Part shown: positions 26,711 through 34,792 of the stretch, piece by piece
Position numbering within the stretch: position 1 is the stretch's first letter
Layout of the letters: every line of letters begins with the position of its first letter
Assembly: GCF_963457605.1 (NCBI RefSeq)
Contig: NZ_OY735139.1
Coordinates: 1,629,501 to 1,693,500, forward strand
DNA length: 64,000 nt
Direction of reading: 5' to 3'
Source: an uncultured Gellertiella sp.
GTDB lineage: Bacteria > Pseudomonadota > Alphaproteobacteria > Rhizobiales > Rhizobiaceae
Notes under the pieces: generated by a model
What the model was told of the DNA's origin: nothing
What the model saw: only the letters and a program-made list of their open reading frames with translations
Databases searched by the model: none
Program-made: the position numbers and the translations under genes

Positions 26711-26743
26711 ACGCGTGTCGCGTTCAATCGCACTCGATTGAAC
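26711..26743. repeat. Rhizobial-type palindromic intergenic repeat
   Basis: The block contains ACGCGTGTCGCGTTC followed by a perfect 9-base inverted repeat, GTTCAATCG-CACT-CGATTGAAC (26722-26743). Similar elements recur between genes in Rhizobiaceae. It lies in the divergent gap between AcnX and the acylphosphatase-like gene, so an operator role is possible. Confidence 0.45.
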
Positions 26744-26894
26744 AATAACGTAGATGCGCAAAACAGGAACGAAAGCGCGGCACTGTTCAACCCTGTAAAA
26801 CACGACGCGCTTTGGTCGGCCGCACCGGGAAGACAATCCACTTGACAGATCCGGGTGAATTCCTGCTTCCTGCCCGACAAGGAGCATATTGACC

Positions 26895-27215
26895 ATGGCC
26901 GACGAAGATCCCCCCATCAAGCATGAGAAACTGATCCTTCGCGGCGATATTGCTTCCGCCTCCTTCCTGCCATGGATCGACCGGCACGCACGCAAGCTCG
27001 GCCTTGCCGGCGGGATAGCGGCGCACGATGCGCTGCGGATCGAGCTCGACATGTCAGGCCCGCGCGAATTGCTGGATGCGATGGAAATGGGCTGTTCGCT
27101 CGGCCCCATCGACGTCTGGATCGAGACCATCGAACGCATTGCGATGCCGGAGCCTGCGCACGACGGTTGGTCGGCAGGCTGGACCGACAACCTCCAGGAA
27201 CAGGGTGCGATCTGA
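26895..27215 (+). CDS. Acylphosphatase-like small protein lacking the catalytic residues
   Basis: A 106-residue protein whose core (KLILRGDIASASFLPWIDRH, then ARKLGLAGGIAAHDALRIEL and a terminal GPIDVWIETIE) follows the acylphosphatase pattern of strand, GxVQGVGFR loop, helix and GxVxN strand. The catalytic Arg of the 'GFR' loop is replaced (SFL) and the Asn of 'RN' is Ala, so it is unlikely to hydrolyse acyl phosphates. ATG 26895 follows AAGGAG at good distance. It may be a binding or structural relic; the family assignment is moderate. Confidence 0.6.
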   Translation: MADEDPPIKHEKLILRGDIASASFLPWIDRHARKLGLAGGIAAHDALRIELDMSGPRELLDAMEMGCSLGPIDVWIETIERIAMPEPAHDGWSAGWTDNLQEQGAI

Positions 27216-27518
27216 TCGCGACATCGCCTCAACCCTTGGAATTTAATCGAATTTTGCCACTATTGCTATGGTCATAATTATATGCAACGTTCCCAAAAGA
27301 AGCGCTTCAATGGGCGTGGGCGCTTTGAAAAGAGACAGACCATCAGGGATGATCCGCTTGAAGTTGCACAGATTTTCACCACGCCCCGACGACTGAGGCG
27401 CAGAATTGATTGGCTGTGGGGTCAGGCGGACATTTGCAAATGAATAGATGGTCCGAAGTGACCACAATCACAGGGCGCATGTCTGCACGGAATTGCCCGG
27501 GGGAGAAAAGACTGTCTG
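27216..27518 (+). other. Upstream region of the purine-oxygenase operon, possible 53-codon frame inside
   Basis: The first 70 bases are AT-rich and could contain the operon promoter. A short frame at 27282-27443 would encode a basic 53-residue peptide (MQRSQKKRFNGRGRFEK...) but has no ribosome site, so it is not called as a gene. GGGGGAGAAAAG before 27519 is the ribosome site of the first operon gene. No operator was recognised. Confidence 0.35.
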
Positions 27519-28172
27519 ATGTTTCCTGATTCGCGTTGCGCGTGGACACCCGTCGCGTTGTCCCGGGATCTGCCCCCGGCAACCGTTGTGCCTGCCTTTA
27601 TTCCCGAAGGCAGCTTTGCCCTCTGGCGCAGCCAGAGCGGTCGCCTCTCGGTCTCTGCCGACCGTTGCCCCCATCGCGGCATGCGGCTTTCCCACGGCTT
27701 TGTGCGTGGCGAGGCCCTGTCCTGCATCTATCACGGCTGGAGCTATGGCCAGAGCGGCCAGTGCCTGCGCATTCCCGCCCATCCCGACCTGACCCCGCCT
27801 GAGGCGATCCGCGTGGTGACAGCCACGGCGTGCGAACAGGACGGGGTGATATGGGTCGCCGCCCGGGATCCGCAGATGACGCCCCCAGCCCTCGACGGGA
27901 TGGAGCCGCTGCGTACGCTGACCTCAACGGCGCGGCAGGCCGATCTCCTGCGCGCCCTTGGCCAGACGGAACCCGCCGATGGCATGGTGCGGACGCGCCT
28001 CGCCGACACGGACACAACCCTGCTGTTTGCGCCACAGGCATCAGACCAGATCCTGATCCATGTGCTGGTGGATGCCACTGCCGGGCTCGCCGCGCGCATT
28101 GCGGTGTCGCGGGCGCTGGAAGCGGTGCGGCGCGCGGCCGAGCAGGTCCACCAAAAGGATGCAGCAGCATGA
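27519..28172 (+). CDS. Free-standing Rieske [2Fe-2S] protein
   Basis: A 217-residue protein with one Rieske domain: C50-P-H52 and C69-I-Y-H72 (CIYHGWSY). The segments around it match the N-terminal half of ring-hydroxylating oxygenase alpha subunits, but the mononuclear-iron catalytic half is absent; residues 130-217 are a short helical extension. It therefore can carry electrons but not oxygenate. It overlaps the next gene, which has the complementary catalytic half, by 4 bases. The pair looks like an oxygenase split into two polypeptides. An electron-donating reductase is not encoded in the window. Confidence 0.85.
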   Translation: MFPDSRCAWTPVALSRDLPPATVVPAFIPEGSFALWRSQSGRLSVSADRCPHRGMRLSHGFVRGEALSCIYHGWSYGQSGQCLRIPAHPDLTPPEAIRVVTATACEQDGVIWVAARDPQMTPPALDGMEPLRTLTSTARQADLLRALGQTEPADGMVRTRLADTDTTLLFAPQASDQILIHVLVDATAGLAARIAVSRALEAVRRAAEQVHQKDAAA

Positions 28173-29014
28173 GCGCCGGAGCCATGAAAGACGAATGGTA
28201 TCCGGTCGGACTGGTCAGCCAGCTGAAACCCGTGCCTGCGGAAACCGCCCTTCTCGGCCAGCCGATCCGGGTCGGCCTTGGTGAGCGTGGCGCACCGCGC
28301 GTGACGACAGCCGGGGGGCGGGAACTGCCCGTCATCACCCGGTTCGGCCATGTCTGGACCTCGACCGGCGCACCGAAGAAAGACCTGTTTACCATTACCG
28401 AGGCGGACCAGCCCGGTCGGCGACTGGTCGATGTCGGGGTGGTCCGGGTCCGCTGCTCGCCGCTCCGTGCGGTCGAAAACTTCCTCGACATCGCCCATTT
28501 TCCCTTTGTCCACACGGATATCCTGGGTGCCGAGCCGCATACGGAAGTGCAGAACTATCAGGTCAATATCCGCGAGGAAGAAGACGAGGTCTGGGCGACC
28601 AAGATCTCCTTCTACCAGCCGCAGGCAGCGAAATCGGCAGCGGGCGGGATTACCACCGAATACATGTACCGGGTGGCCGCTCCCACCTCGACGGTTCTCT
28701 ACAAGACCTGCCCGCCGCGCCCCGGCGAATGGGATGTGATCACGCTCTTCGTCCAGCCGCTCGCCGAAGATCTCTGCGATGTCTGGCCATGGATGGCGCT
28801 GTTCGACGATGTGACGCCGATGACCGATCTCATCCATTTCCAGCAGACGATCTTTCTGCAGGACCGGTCGATCCTTGAAAACCAGATCCCGCGCCTGTTG
28901 CCGCTCGATCCCGGCATGGAAATCCCGACCCGGGCGGATCTCACCTCCGTTGCCTACAGGCGCTGGCTGAAGAAGCACAATTTTACCTATGGCGCGCAGC
29001 TGGTGGCCCAATGA
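28169..29014 (+). CDS. Rieske oxygenase catalytic subunit lacking the Rieske domain (NdmC-like)
   Basis: A 281-residue protein. Its N-terminus (EWYPVGLVSQLKPVPAETAL) aligns with the start of ring-hydroxylating oxygenases and then jumps to TRFGHVWTSTGAP, so the segment with the Cys/His cluster ligands is deleted. The mononuclear-iron site is intact: N104, D107, H110, H115 in ENFLDIAHFPFVH, with the later helix LQDRSILENQIPRLLP. It must receive electrons from a separate Rieske protein, evidently the upstream gene. ATG 28169 overlaps that gene by 4 bases, and the GST gene follows with another 4-base overlap. NdmC of caffeine-degrading Pseudomonas has the same architecture. Confidence 0.85.
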   Translation: MSAGAMKDEWYPVGLVSQLKPVPAETALLGQPIRVGLGERGAPRVTTAGGRELPVITRFGHVWTSTGAPKKDLFTITEADQPGRRLVDVGVVRVRCSPLRAVENFLDIAHFPFVHTDILGAEPHTEVQNYQVNIREEEDEVWATKISFYQPQAAKSAAGGITTEYMYRVAAPTSTVLYKTCPPRPGEWDVITLFVQPLAEDLCDVWPWMALFDDVTPMTDLIHFQQTIFLQDRSILENQIPRLLPLDPGMEIPTRADLTSVAYRRWLKKHNFTYGAQLVAQ

Positions 29015-29670
29015 TCCTCTACGACTACATTCTCTCGCCCAGTTGCTACAAGGCCCGGCTGCTGGCCGCGCTGACAGGCGTGAAGCTGGTGCTGCGCCCC
29101 GTCGATTTTCATCCCGGCCTCGAACATAGGGGGCCGGCACTTCTGGCCCTGAACCCGGCGGGCTCGATCCCGATCCTTGAGGACGGCGAGCTGATCCTGA
29201 CGGACTCCTCGGCGATCCTCACCTATCTCGCAAGCCTTGCCGCGCCGCAATGGCTGGGCGACGGGTCGCCCGTCGCCAATGCCCGGGTCCAGCAATGGCT
29301 GTCGTTTTCGCCGCGCCTGACCGCAAGTCTTGGCCGCGCCCGCCTGCATGACATGCTGCTGCGCCCCGGCGATATCGAGGCGCTCCGGGCCGACGGCATC
29401 GCGGCTCTGCGCGAACTTGAAGCCGCGCTCACGGAGCAGCGGCTGCGGGGCCTGACCTTCCTTGCCGGTGACAGGCCGACCATCGCCGACATCGCCTGTT
29501 TCCCCTATGTGGCGCTCGCGGGCGATGGCGGTGTTTCGCTGGATGCCTATCCGTCGATCCGCCTCTGGTCGAAGGCGCTGCGGGCGCTTGACGGTTTCAT
29601 CGAAATGCCGGGCATCCACCGGCTGCACGAGCTGAAGCCGGAACCGACCCTTGCCGAAAGCGGGGACTGA
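29011..29670 (+). CDS. Glutathione S-transferase family protein (NdmE-like position)
   Basis: A 219-residue GST-fold protein: thioredoxin-like N-terminal domain (YDYILSPSCYKARLLAAL, NPAGSIPILEDGELILTDSSAI with the cis-Pro and Asp-Ser-Ser glutathione site) and all-helical C-terminal domain (FLAGDRPTIADIACFPY). It could be catalytic or structural. In the caffeine pathway a GST homologue (NdmE) scaffolds the Rieske-less oxygenase and its Rieske donor, and this gene is coupled by overlap to just such a pair. Confidence 0.88.
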   Translation: MILYDYILSPSCYKARLLAALTGVKLVLRPVDFHPGLEHRGPALLALNPAGSIPILEDGELILTDSSAILTYLASLAAPQWLGDGSPVANARVQQWLSFSPRLTASLGRARLHDMLLRPGDIEALRADGIAALRELEAALTEQRLRGLTFLAGDRPTIADIACFPYVALAGDGGVSLDAYPSIRLWSKALRALDGFIEMPGIHRLHELKPEPTLAESGD

Positions 29671-29672
29671 GC

Positions 29673-31052
29673 ATGGCGGGCCATCTCCTCAAGGGTTGCG
29701 CGGCGGTGATTGTCGATGACGGGTCCGGACCCGTCGTTCACCGTGACGTTGATCTGCTGACGGAAGGCCCTGCCATCAAGGCCATCGGGACCGGGCTCGA
29801 CCGTATGCCGCTTGCCGACGGTACCGATATCATCGATGCCCGTGGCTGGTTCGTCTATCCCGGGCTGATCAACACCCATCACCATTTCTTCCAGTGTTTC
29901 GTGCGCAACCGCGCCGATCTCGACTGGACGAAACTGTCGATCATCGAATGGCTGGACCGGATCTACCCGATCTTTTCGCGGCTGACGGAGGATTGCTTCT
30001 ACCATTCCTCGCTGACCGCCATGGCCGAACTGATCAAGCATGGCTGCACCACCGCCTTCGACCATCAATACAATTTCCCCCGCCATGCGGGAAAGCGGCT
30101 GATCGACCGGCAGTTCGAGGCCGCCGACCTGCTCGGCATGCGCTTTCACGCCGGACGTGGCGGCAATACGCTGCCGAAATCCGAAGGGTCGACCATCCCC
30201 GACCAGATGCTCGAGACCACCGATGAATTCATCGCCGATTGCGCCCGGCTAATCGACACCTACCATGACTGCAATCCCTTCAGCATGCGACAGGTGGTGG
30301 TGGCACCCTGCCAGCCGGTCAATTGCTACCGGGAAACCTTCGTCGAATCGGTGGCCCTGGCCCGGGATCGCGGCGTGCTGCTGCATACCCATGCCGGCGA
30401 GGGCGAGAGCCCGATCATCGAAGCCCGCCACGGGATGCGCACCGTCGATTATTGTGAAGAACTGGGCTTTGCCGGGCCGGACACCTTCTACGCCCATGGC
30501 TGGGAATTGAGCCATGACGAACTGCGAAAGCTGGCCCGGTCGGGAACCGGCCTTTCCCATTGCCCGGAGCCGGTCTATCTCGTCGGTGCCGAGGTAACCG
30601 ATATCCCGGCCATGGCGGCCTTTGGCCTGCGGATCGGGCTCGGCTGCGATGGCGCGGCCTCGAATGACAATTCAAACCTGATGCACTGCATCCATTCCGC
30701 CTACATGCTGCAATGCCTGGTCGCCTCGTCGCGACAGCATCCGGTGCCCGATCCCGCCGCCTTCCTCGCCTATGCCACCAGCGGCGGCGCGAGCCTGCTC
30801 GGCCGGGCGGATCTCGGACGCCTTGCGCCCGGCATGGCCGCCGACCTCTTTGCCATCGATACCCGCCGGATGGATTATGTCGGCACCCGGCACGATCCCC
30901 TGAGCCTGATCGCCAAGCTGGGGATTGGCATGCCGACGGATTTGACGATGATCAATGGCCGGATCGTCTGGGCCCGGGGAGAATTTCCGGGTCTCGACGA
31001 GGCCCGGCTTGCCGCCGAAGCCGAAGCCGCATTTTCCACCATCGCCCCCTAA
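29673..31052 (+). CDS. Amidohydrolase, 8-oxoguanine/guanine deaminase-like
   Basis: A 459-residue amidohydrolase-superfamily enzyme of the TRZ/ATZ deaminase branch. It has the metal motif HHHFFQ (from NTHHHFFQCFVRN), HTHAGEGES for the metal/substrate His pair, YAHGWELSHDEL, and the catalytic Asp in GCDGAASND. HHHFFQ is a hallmark of the 8-oxoguanine and isoxanthopterin deaminase subgroup, so an amino-purine or pterin substrate is likely. It lies 2 bases after the GST gene and 21 bases before the transporter binding-protein gene in the same operon. Confidence 0.88.
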   Translation: MAGHLLKGCAAVIVDDGSGPVVHRDVDLLTEGPAIKAIGTGLDRMPLADGTDIIDARGWFVYPGLINTHHHFFQCFVRNRADLDWTKLSIIEWLDRIYPIFSRLTEDCFYHSSLTAMAELIKHGCTTAFDHQYNFPRHAGKRLIDRQFEAADLLGMRFHAGRGGNTLPKSEGSTIPDQMLETTDEFIADCARLIDTYHDCNPFSMRQVVVAPCQPVNCYRETFVESVALARDRGVLLHTHAGEGESPIIEARHGMRTVDYCEELGFAGPDTFYAHGWELSHDELRKLARSGTGLSHCPEPVYLVGAEVTDIPAMAAFGLRIGLGCDGAASNDNSNLMHCIHSAYMLQCLVASSRQHPVPDPAAFLAYATSGGASLLGRADLGRLAPGMAADLFAIDTRRMDYVGTRHDPLSLIAKLGIGMPTDLTMINGRIVWARGEFPGLDEARLAAEAEAAFSTIAP

Positions 31053-31073
31053 CGCCAACACAGGAAGCTTCCC

Positions 31074-32174
31074 ATGCGCACCACCATCAGCCGCAGAAAT
31101 CTCATGAAGAGCGTCGCGCTCACCGGTCTTGCCTCCGCCATCGGGGCCCGCGTCTCGCTGGCGGCAGATGAACCGCTGGGCATCACGCTGGTGCTGCCCT
31201 CGCCGCTCGGCGATGTCGGCTGGGGCCATGCGCTTGCCGCAGCACTCGATCCGATCAAGGCCGCCTATGGCGACAAGGTCAAGGTGACGGTGCTCGAAAA
31301 CATCGCCGAAGGCCCGGATGCCGACCGGATCATGAACAAGACCGTGGCAGACGGAAACAAGTTCCTGATCGCCGGATCCTTCGGCTACCAGAATGGCGCC
31401 TTGCAGATTGCCAAGCGCAATCCCGATGTGACGGTGCTGCATGCCTCCGGCTATGAGGTCGCGCCGAACTTTTCGCCCTTTGCCGCAAAATATTTCCAGG
31501 GGACCTATCTGATGGGCATGGCGGCTGCAGCGCTGTCGAAGACCGGCAAGCTCGGCTCGGTCTCGGCCTTCGCCATCCCCGAACTCATCACCTCGATCAA
31601 TGCCTTCACGCTCGGCGCGCAGGCGGTCAACCCCAATGTCGAAGTCTCGGTCGTCTGGGTCAATTCCTGGTTCGACCCGGCCAAGGAACAGGAAGCCGCC
31701 AAGGCGCTGATCGCGCAGAAATGCGACGTGATCTTCTCCAATGCGCAGGATACGCCCTCGGTGATCTCGGCTTGCGAGGCGGCAGGCGTCTATGCCTTCA
31801 ACCTCAATTCCTCGATGAAGACCTATGCGCCGAAAACCTATCTTGGCTGTGTCGCCACCGACTGGTCACCCTTCTTCAAGGCCTCCGTCGATGCCCATGT
31901 CGCGGGCACGTTCAAGGGGGCGAATGCCTTCCTCGGCGTTGCCGACAAGGTGGTCGAGGTGGTCGACTGGAGCGCCGACGTGCCTGCCGACACGATGGCC
32001 AGGATCAAGGACGCCGAGGCAAAGATTGCCAGCGGGGCCCTGTCACCCTTTGCCGGTCCGCTGACCAAGGCCGATGGCAGCGAGGGCGTTGCCAAGGGCG
32101 TGACCATGACCGATGCCGAAATCGTTGCGATGGACTGGCACGTCAAGGGCGTCACCACGCCGCTACCGAAGTAA
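31074..32174 (+). CDS. BMP-family ABC transporter substrate-binding protein
   Basis: A 366-residue periplasmic protein with a twin-arginine-like signal (SRRNLMKSVALTGLASAIGA). The body is a basic-membrane-protein (PnrA/Med-like) fold: VLPSPLGDVGWGHA, IAEGPDADRIMNKTVADG, YFQGTYLMGMAAA and VVWVNSWFDPAKEQEAA. Family members bind nucleosides, purines and related ring compounds. It follows the deaminase gene by 21 bases and precedes its ATPase by 3 bases. With a deaminase and oxygenase upstream, a modified purine or pterin ligand is a reasonable inference. Confidence 0.92.
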   Translation: MRTTISRRNLMKSVALTGLASAIGARVSLAADEPLGITLVLPSPLGDVGWGHALAAALDPIKAAYGDKVKVTVLENIAEGPDADRIMNKTVADGNKFLIAGSFGYQNGALQIAKRNPDVTVLHASGYEVAPNFSPFAAKYFQGTYLMGMAAAALSKTGKLGSVSAFAIPELITSINAFTLGAQAVNPNVEVSVVWVNSWFDPAKEQEAAKALIAQKCDVIFSNAQDTPSVISACEAAGVYAFNLNSSMKTYAPKTYLGCVATDWSPFFKASVDAHVAGTFKGANAFLGVADKVVEVVDWSADVPADTMARIKDAEAKIASGALSPFAGPLTKADGSEGVAKGVTMTDAEIVAMDWHVKGVTTPLPK

Positions 32175-32177
32175 GCC

Positions 32178-33701
32178 ATGACCGCTCCTCTTCTGTCGCT
32201 GCGCGGGATTACCAAAAGCTACGGCCAGACCCTTGCCAATTCCGGCGTCGATCTGGACGTGGCGCCGCGCAGCATTCACGCCATTCTCGGTGAAAACGGC
32301 GCCGGCAAGTCGACACTGATGAAACTCATCTATGGTGTCGAAGCGCCGGATGACGGTGAGGTGATCTGGGAAGGGGAGAAGGTCGACCTTGCCTCGCCCG
32401 CCGAGGCGCGGCGGCGCGGCATTGGCATGGTCTTCCAGCATTTCTCGCTGTTTGAGACCCTGACGGTGGTCGAAAACATCTCGCTGGTGGTGCCGGGCCG
32501 AAAACCGGCCCTGATTGCCCGCATCAAGGCACTTGGCCGGGATTTCGGCCTTGAGGTCGATCCGCTTGCCCATGTCCACCAATTGTCGGTGGGGGAGCGG
32601 CAGCGGGTGGAAATCATCCGCAGCCTGCTCACCGATCCCCGGCTGCTGATCCTTGATGAACCCACTTCCGTGCTGCCGCCGCAATCGGTCGAGCGGCTGT
32701 TCGATACCTTGCGGCGGCTGCGCGACAGCGGTGTGTCGATCCTGTTCATCTCCCACAAGCTTGAGGAAATCCGGGCGATCTGCGACCACGCCACCATTCT
32801 GCGGGCAGGCAGGGTGACCGGCAATGTCGATCCGCGGGACCACGACGCCCATGATCTCGCCCGGATGATGATCGGTCGTGACATGCCGGAACCGGTCCCC
32901 GCCGTCGTCATGCCCGAGGGCGAGCGGCGACTGGAGGTGAAATCCCTCTCCCATGTGCCGGGATCGCCCTTTGCCATGCCGCTCCGCGATGTCTCGCTGT
33001 CGGTTCGCTCGGGGGAAATCCTCGGCATTGCCGGGATATCAGGCAATGGCCAGAGCGAGCTTTCCGAGCTGATCTCCGGCGAAATCCGGCTTTCCCGGGC
33101 CGAACGGGACAACATCCGGATGATGGGCCATGCGGTGGGCGACCTCGACCCGGCAGCGCGCCGCAAGCTCGGCTTTGCCTTCGTCCCGGAGGACAGGCTG
33201 GGGCGCGGCGCGGTTCCCGAATTGTCGCTGGCCCGCAACACGTTGCTCACCGCCCACCGTTTCGGCCTCGTCAGGCACGGACTGGTCGACCAGGCGGGCG
33301 CAACCGGTTTTGCCGAGACCTGCATCCGCGATTTTGATGTCAGGACATCAGGACCGCAGGCCGAAGCGGGTGCGCTTTCGGGCGGCAATCTGCAGAAATT
33401 CATCGTCGGGCGGGAAATCATGCTGGCCCCGAAACTGCTGTTCGTCGCCCAGCCGACCTGGGGCGTCGACATCGGTGCGGCCTCGGCCATCCGCCAGCGG
33501 CTGATCAACCTGCGCAACGCGGGCATTGCCATTCTCGTCATCTCGGAGGAAATCGAAGAATTGTTCGAGCTTTGCGATCATATCCAGGTGATCCACAAGG
33601 GCCGCCTGTCGCCGCCGCTTGTCAAGCGGGAGACGAGGCCGGAGGAGATCGGCCGCTACATGATCGGTGCCGGGAATGCCAAACAGGGAGTGACCGCATG
33701 A
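32178..33701 (+). CDS. ABC transporter ATP-binding protein, tandem NBD (YufO/NupO type)
   Basis: A 507-residue protein with two nucleotide-binding domains. The first has Walker [10 protein letters not shown], signature LSVGERQRVEI and Walker B LLILDEPTSVL. The second has a changed Walker A (GISGNGQSELSE) and signature LSGGNLQKFIVG, as usual in this family and in ribose-type ATPases. It powers the BMP-type importer with the two permeases that follow, overlapping the first by 4 bases. Confidence 0.93.
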   Translation: MTAPLLSLRGITKSYGQTLANSGVDLDVAPRSIHAILGENGAGKSTLMKLIYGVEAPDDGEVIWEGEKVDLASPAEARRRGIGMVFQHFSLFETLTVVENISLVVPGRKPALIARIKALGRDFGLEVDPLAHVHQLSVGERQRVEIIRSLLTDPRLLILDEPTSVLPPQSVERLFDTLRRLRDSGVSILFISHKLEEIRAICDHATILRAGRVTGNVDPRDHDAHDLARMMIGRDMPEPVPAVVMPEGERRLEVKSLSHVPGSPFAMPLRDVSLSVRSGEILGIAGISGNGQSELSELISGEIRLSRAERDNIRMMGHAVGDLDPAARRKLGFAFVPEDRLGRGAVPELSLARNTLLTAHRFGLVRHGLVDQAGATGFAETCIRDFDVRTSGPQAEAGALSGGNLQKFIVGREIMLAPKLLFVAQPTWGVDIGAASAIRQRLINLRNAGIAILVISEEIEELFELCDHIQVIHKGRLSPPLVKRETRPEEIGRYMIGAGNAKQGVTA

Positions 33702-34792
33702 GCGCCGTCCACGCCCTGCCGCGTCTGATCCGCCGCGAAAAGTCCTCGCTGGCAATGGCCTTTCTCGCCCCCGTCATCGCGCTGGTGACCGCGACGGTGC
33801 TGAACCTCGTTCTCTACCTGCTGATGGGCAAGGACCCGGCAAGCGTCTTCTATGCGATGCTGCTCGATCCCTTCCTGTCCTGGTCGTCCTTTTCCGAAGT
33901 GCTGCTGAAAACCGGGCCGCTGCTGCTGATCGCGCAGGGGCTTGCCATCGGCTTCCGGGCAAGGGTGTTCAATATCGGTGCCGAAGGCCAGTTCATCCTC
34001 GGGGCGGTCTTCGCCTCGGCGATCCCTGTCTGGTTTCCAGGTGCCGAAGGCATGTGGATCTGGCCGCTGATGCTGCTGCTCGGCGCGCTCGGGGGTGCGC
34101 TCTGGGCCTCGATCACCGCCTTCTGGCGGGTCCGGCTCAATGCCAATGAAATCCTGGTGTCGCTGATGATGAGCCTTGTTGCCACCCAGGTGCTGAATTA
34201 CCTGCTGCTCGGGCCATGGAAAGACCCGCATGGCTTCAATTTCCCGCAATCGGTGATGTTCCAGTATGATGCGCTGGTGCCGCTCCTGATCCCGGGAACG
34301 AGGGTCAATGTCTCCCTGCTTCTGGCCGTGCTTGCCTCGGTCATCGCCTGGGTCTTCATGCAGAAGAGCTTTCGCGGCTATCAGCTGCTGGTTGGCGGAC
34401 TTGCGCCGCGCGCTGCGCGCTATGCCGGGTTTTCCGAAGCCAGTGCCATCTGGCTGGCGCTGCTGATCAGCGGGTTTGTCGCAGGTCTTGCCGGGGCTGC
34501 CGAAGTGGCGGGGCCGGTCGGCCAGCTGCAGCGGTCGATTTCGACCGGCTATGGCTATGCCGCGATCATCGTTGCCTATCTCGGTGGGCTGCATCCGCTC
34601 GGCATCATCATCGCCTCGCTGCTGATGGCCGCGCTTTATATCGGCGGCGATACAGCCATGGTTTCGGCCAATCTGCCGATTGCCGCTGTCTGGGTGTTTC
34701 AGGGCAGCCTGCTGCTGTCCTATCTGGTTGCCCAGACCTTCGTGCGCTACCGTCTCGACTGGGGCCACTCCACACGCAGGGTTCCCTCATGA
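33698..34792 (+). CDS. ABC transporter permease, YufP/NupP type
   Basis: A 364-residue BPD_transp_2 family permease with about nine membrane segments and GFRARVFNIGAEGQFILGA, the conserved cytoplasmic motif of the class. ATG 33698 overlaps the ATPase stop by 4 bases; the frame upstream of it belongs to overlap with that gene. It pairs with the next permease. Confidence 0.93.
   Translation: MSAVHALPRLIRREKSSLAMAFLAPVIALVTATVLNLVLYLLMGKDPASVFYAMLLDPFLSWSSFSEVLLKTGPLLLIAQGLAIGFRARVFNIGAEGQFILGAVFASAIPVWFPGAEGMWIWPLMLLLGALGGALWASITAFWRVRLNANEILVSLMMSLVATQVLNYLLLGPWKDPHGFNFPQSVMFQYDALVPLLIPGTRVNVSLLLAVLASVIAWVFMQKSFRGYQLLVGGLAPRAARYAGFSEASAIWLALLISGFVAGLAGAAEVAGPVGQLQRSISTGYGYAAIIVAYLGGLHPLGIIIASLLMAALYIGGDTAMVSANLPIAAVWVFQGSLLLSYLVAQTFVRYRLDWGHSTRRVPS

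Noticed and set aside
27282-27443. A 53-codon basic peptide gene before the Rieske operon
   Set aside because: There is no ribosome site upstream of its ATG and it lies in the probable promoter/leader region; it is mentioned only as a possibility.
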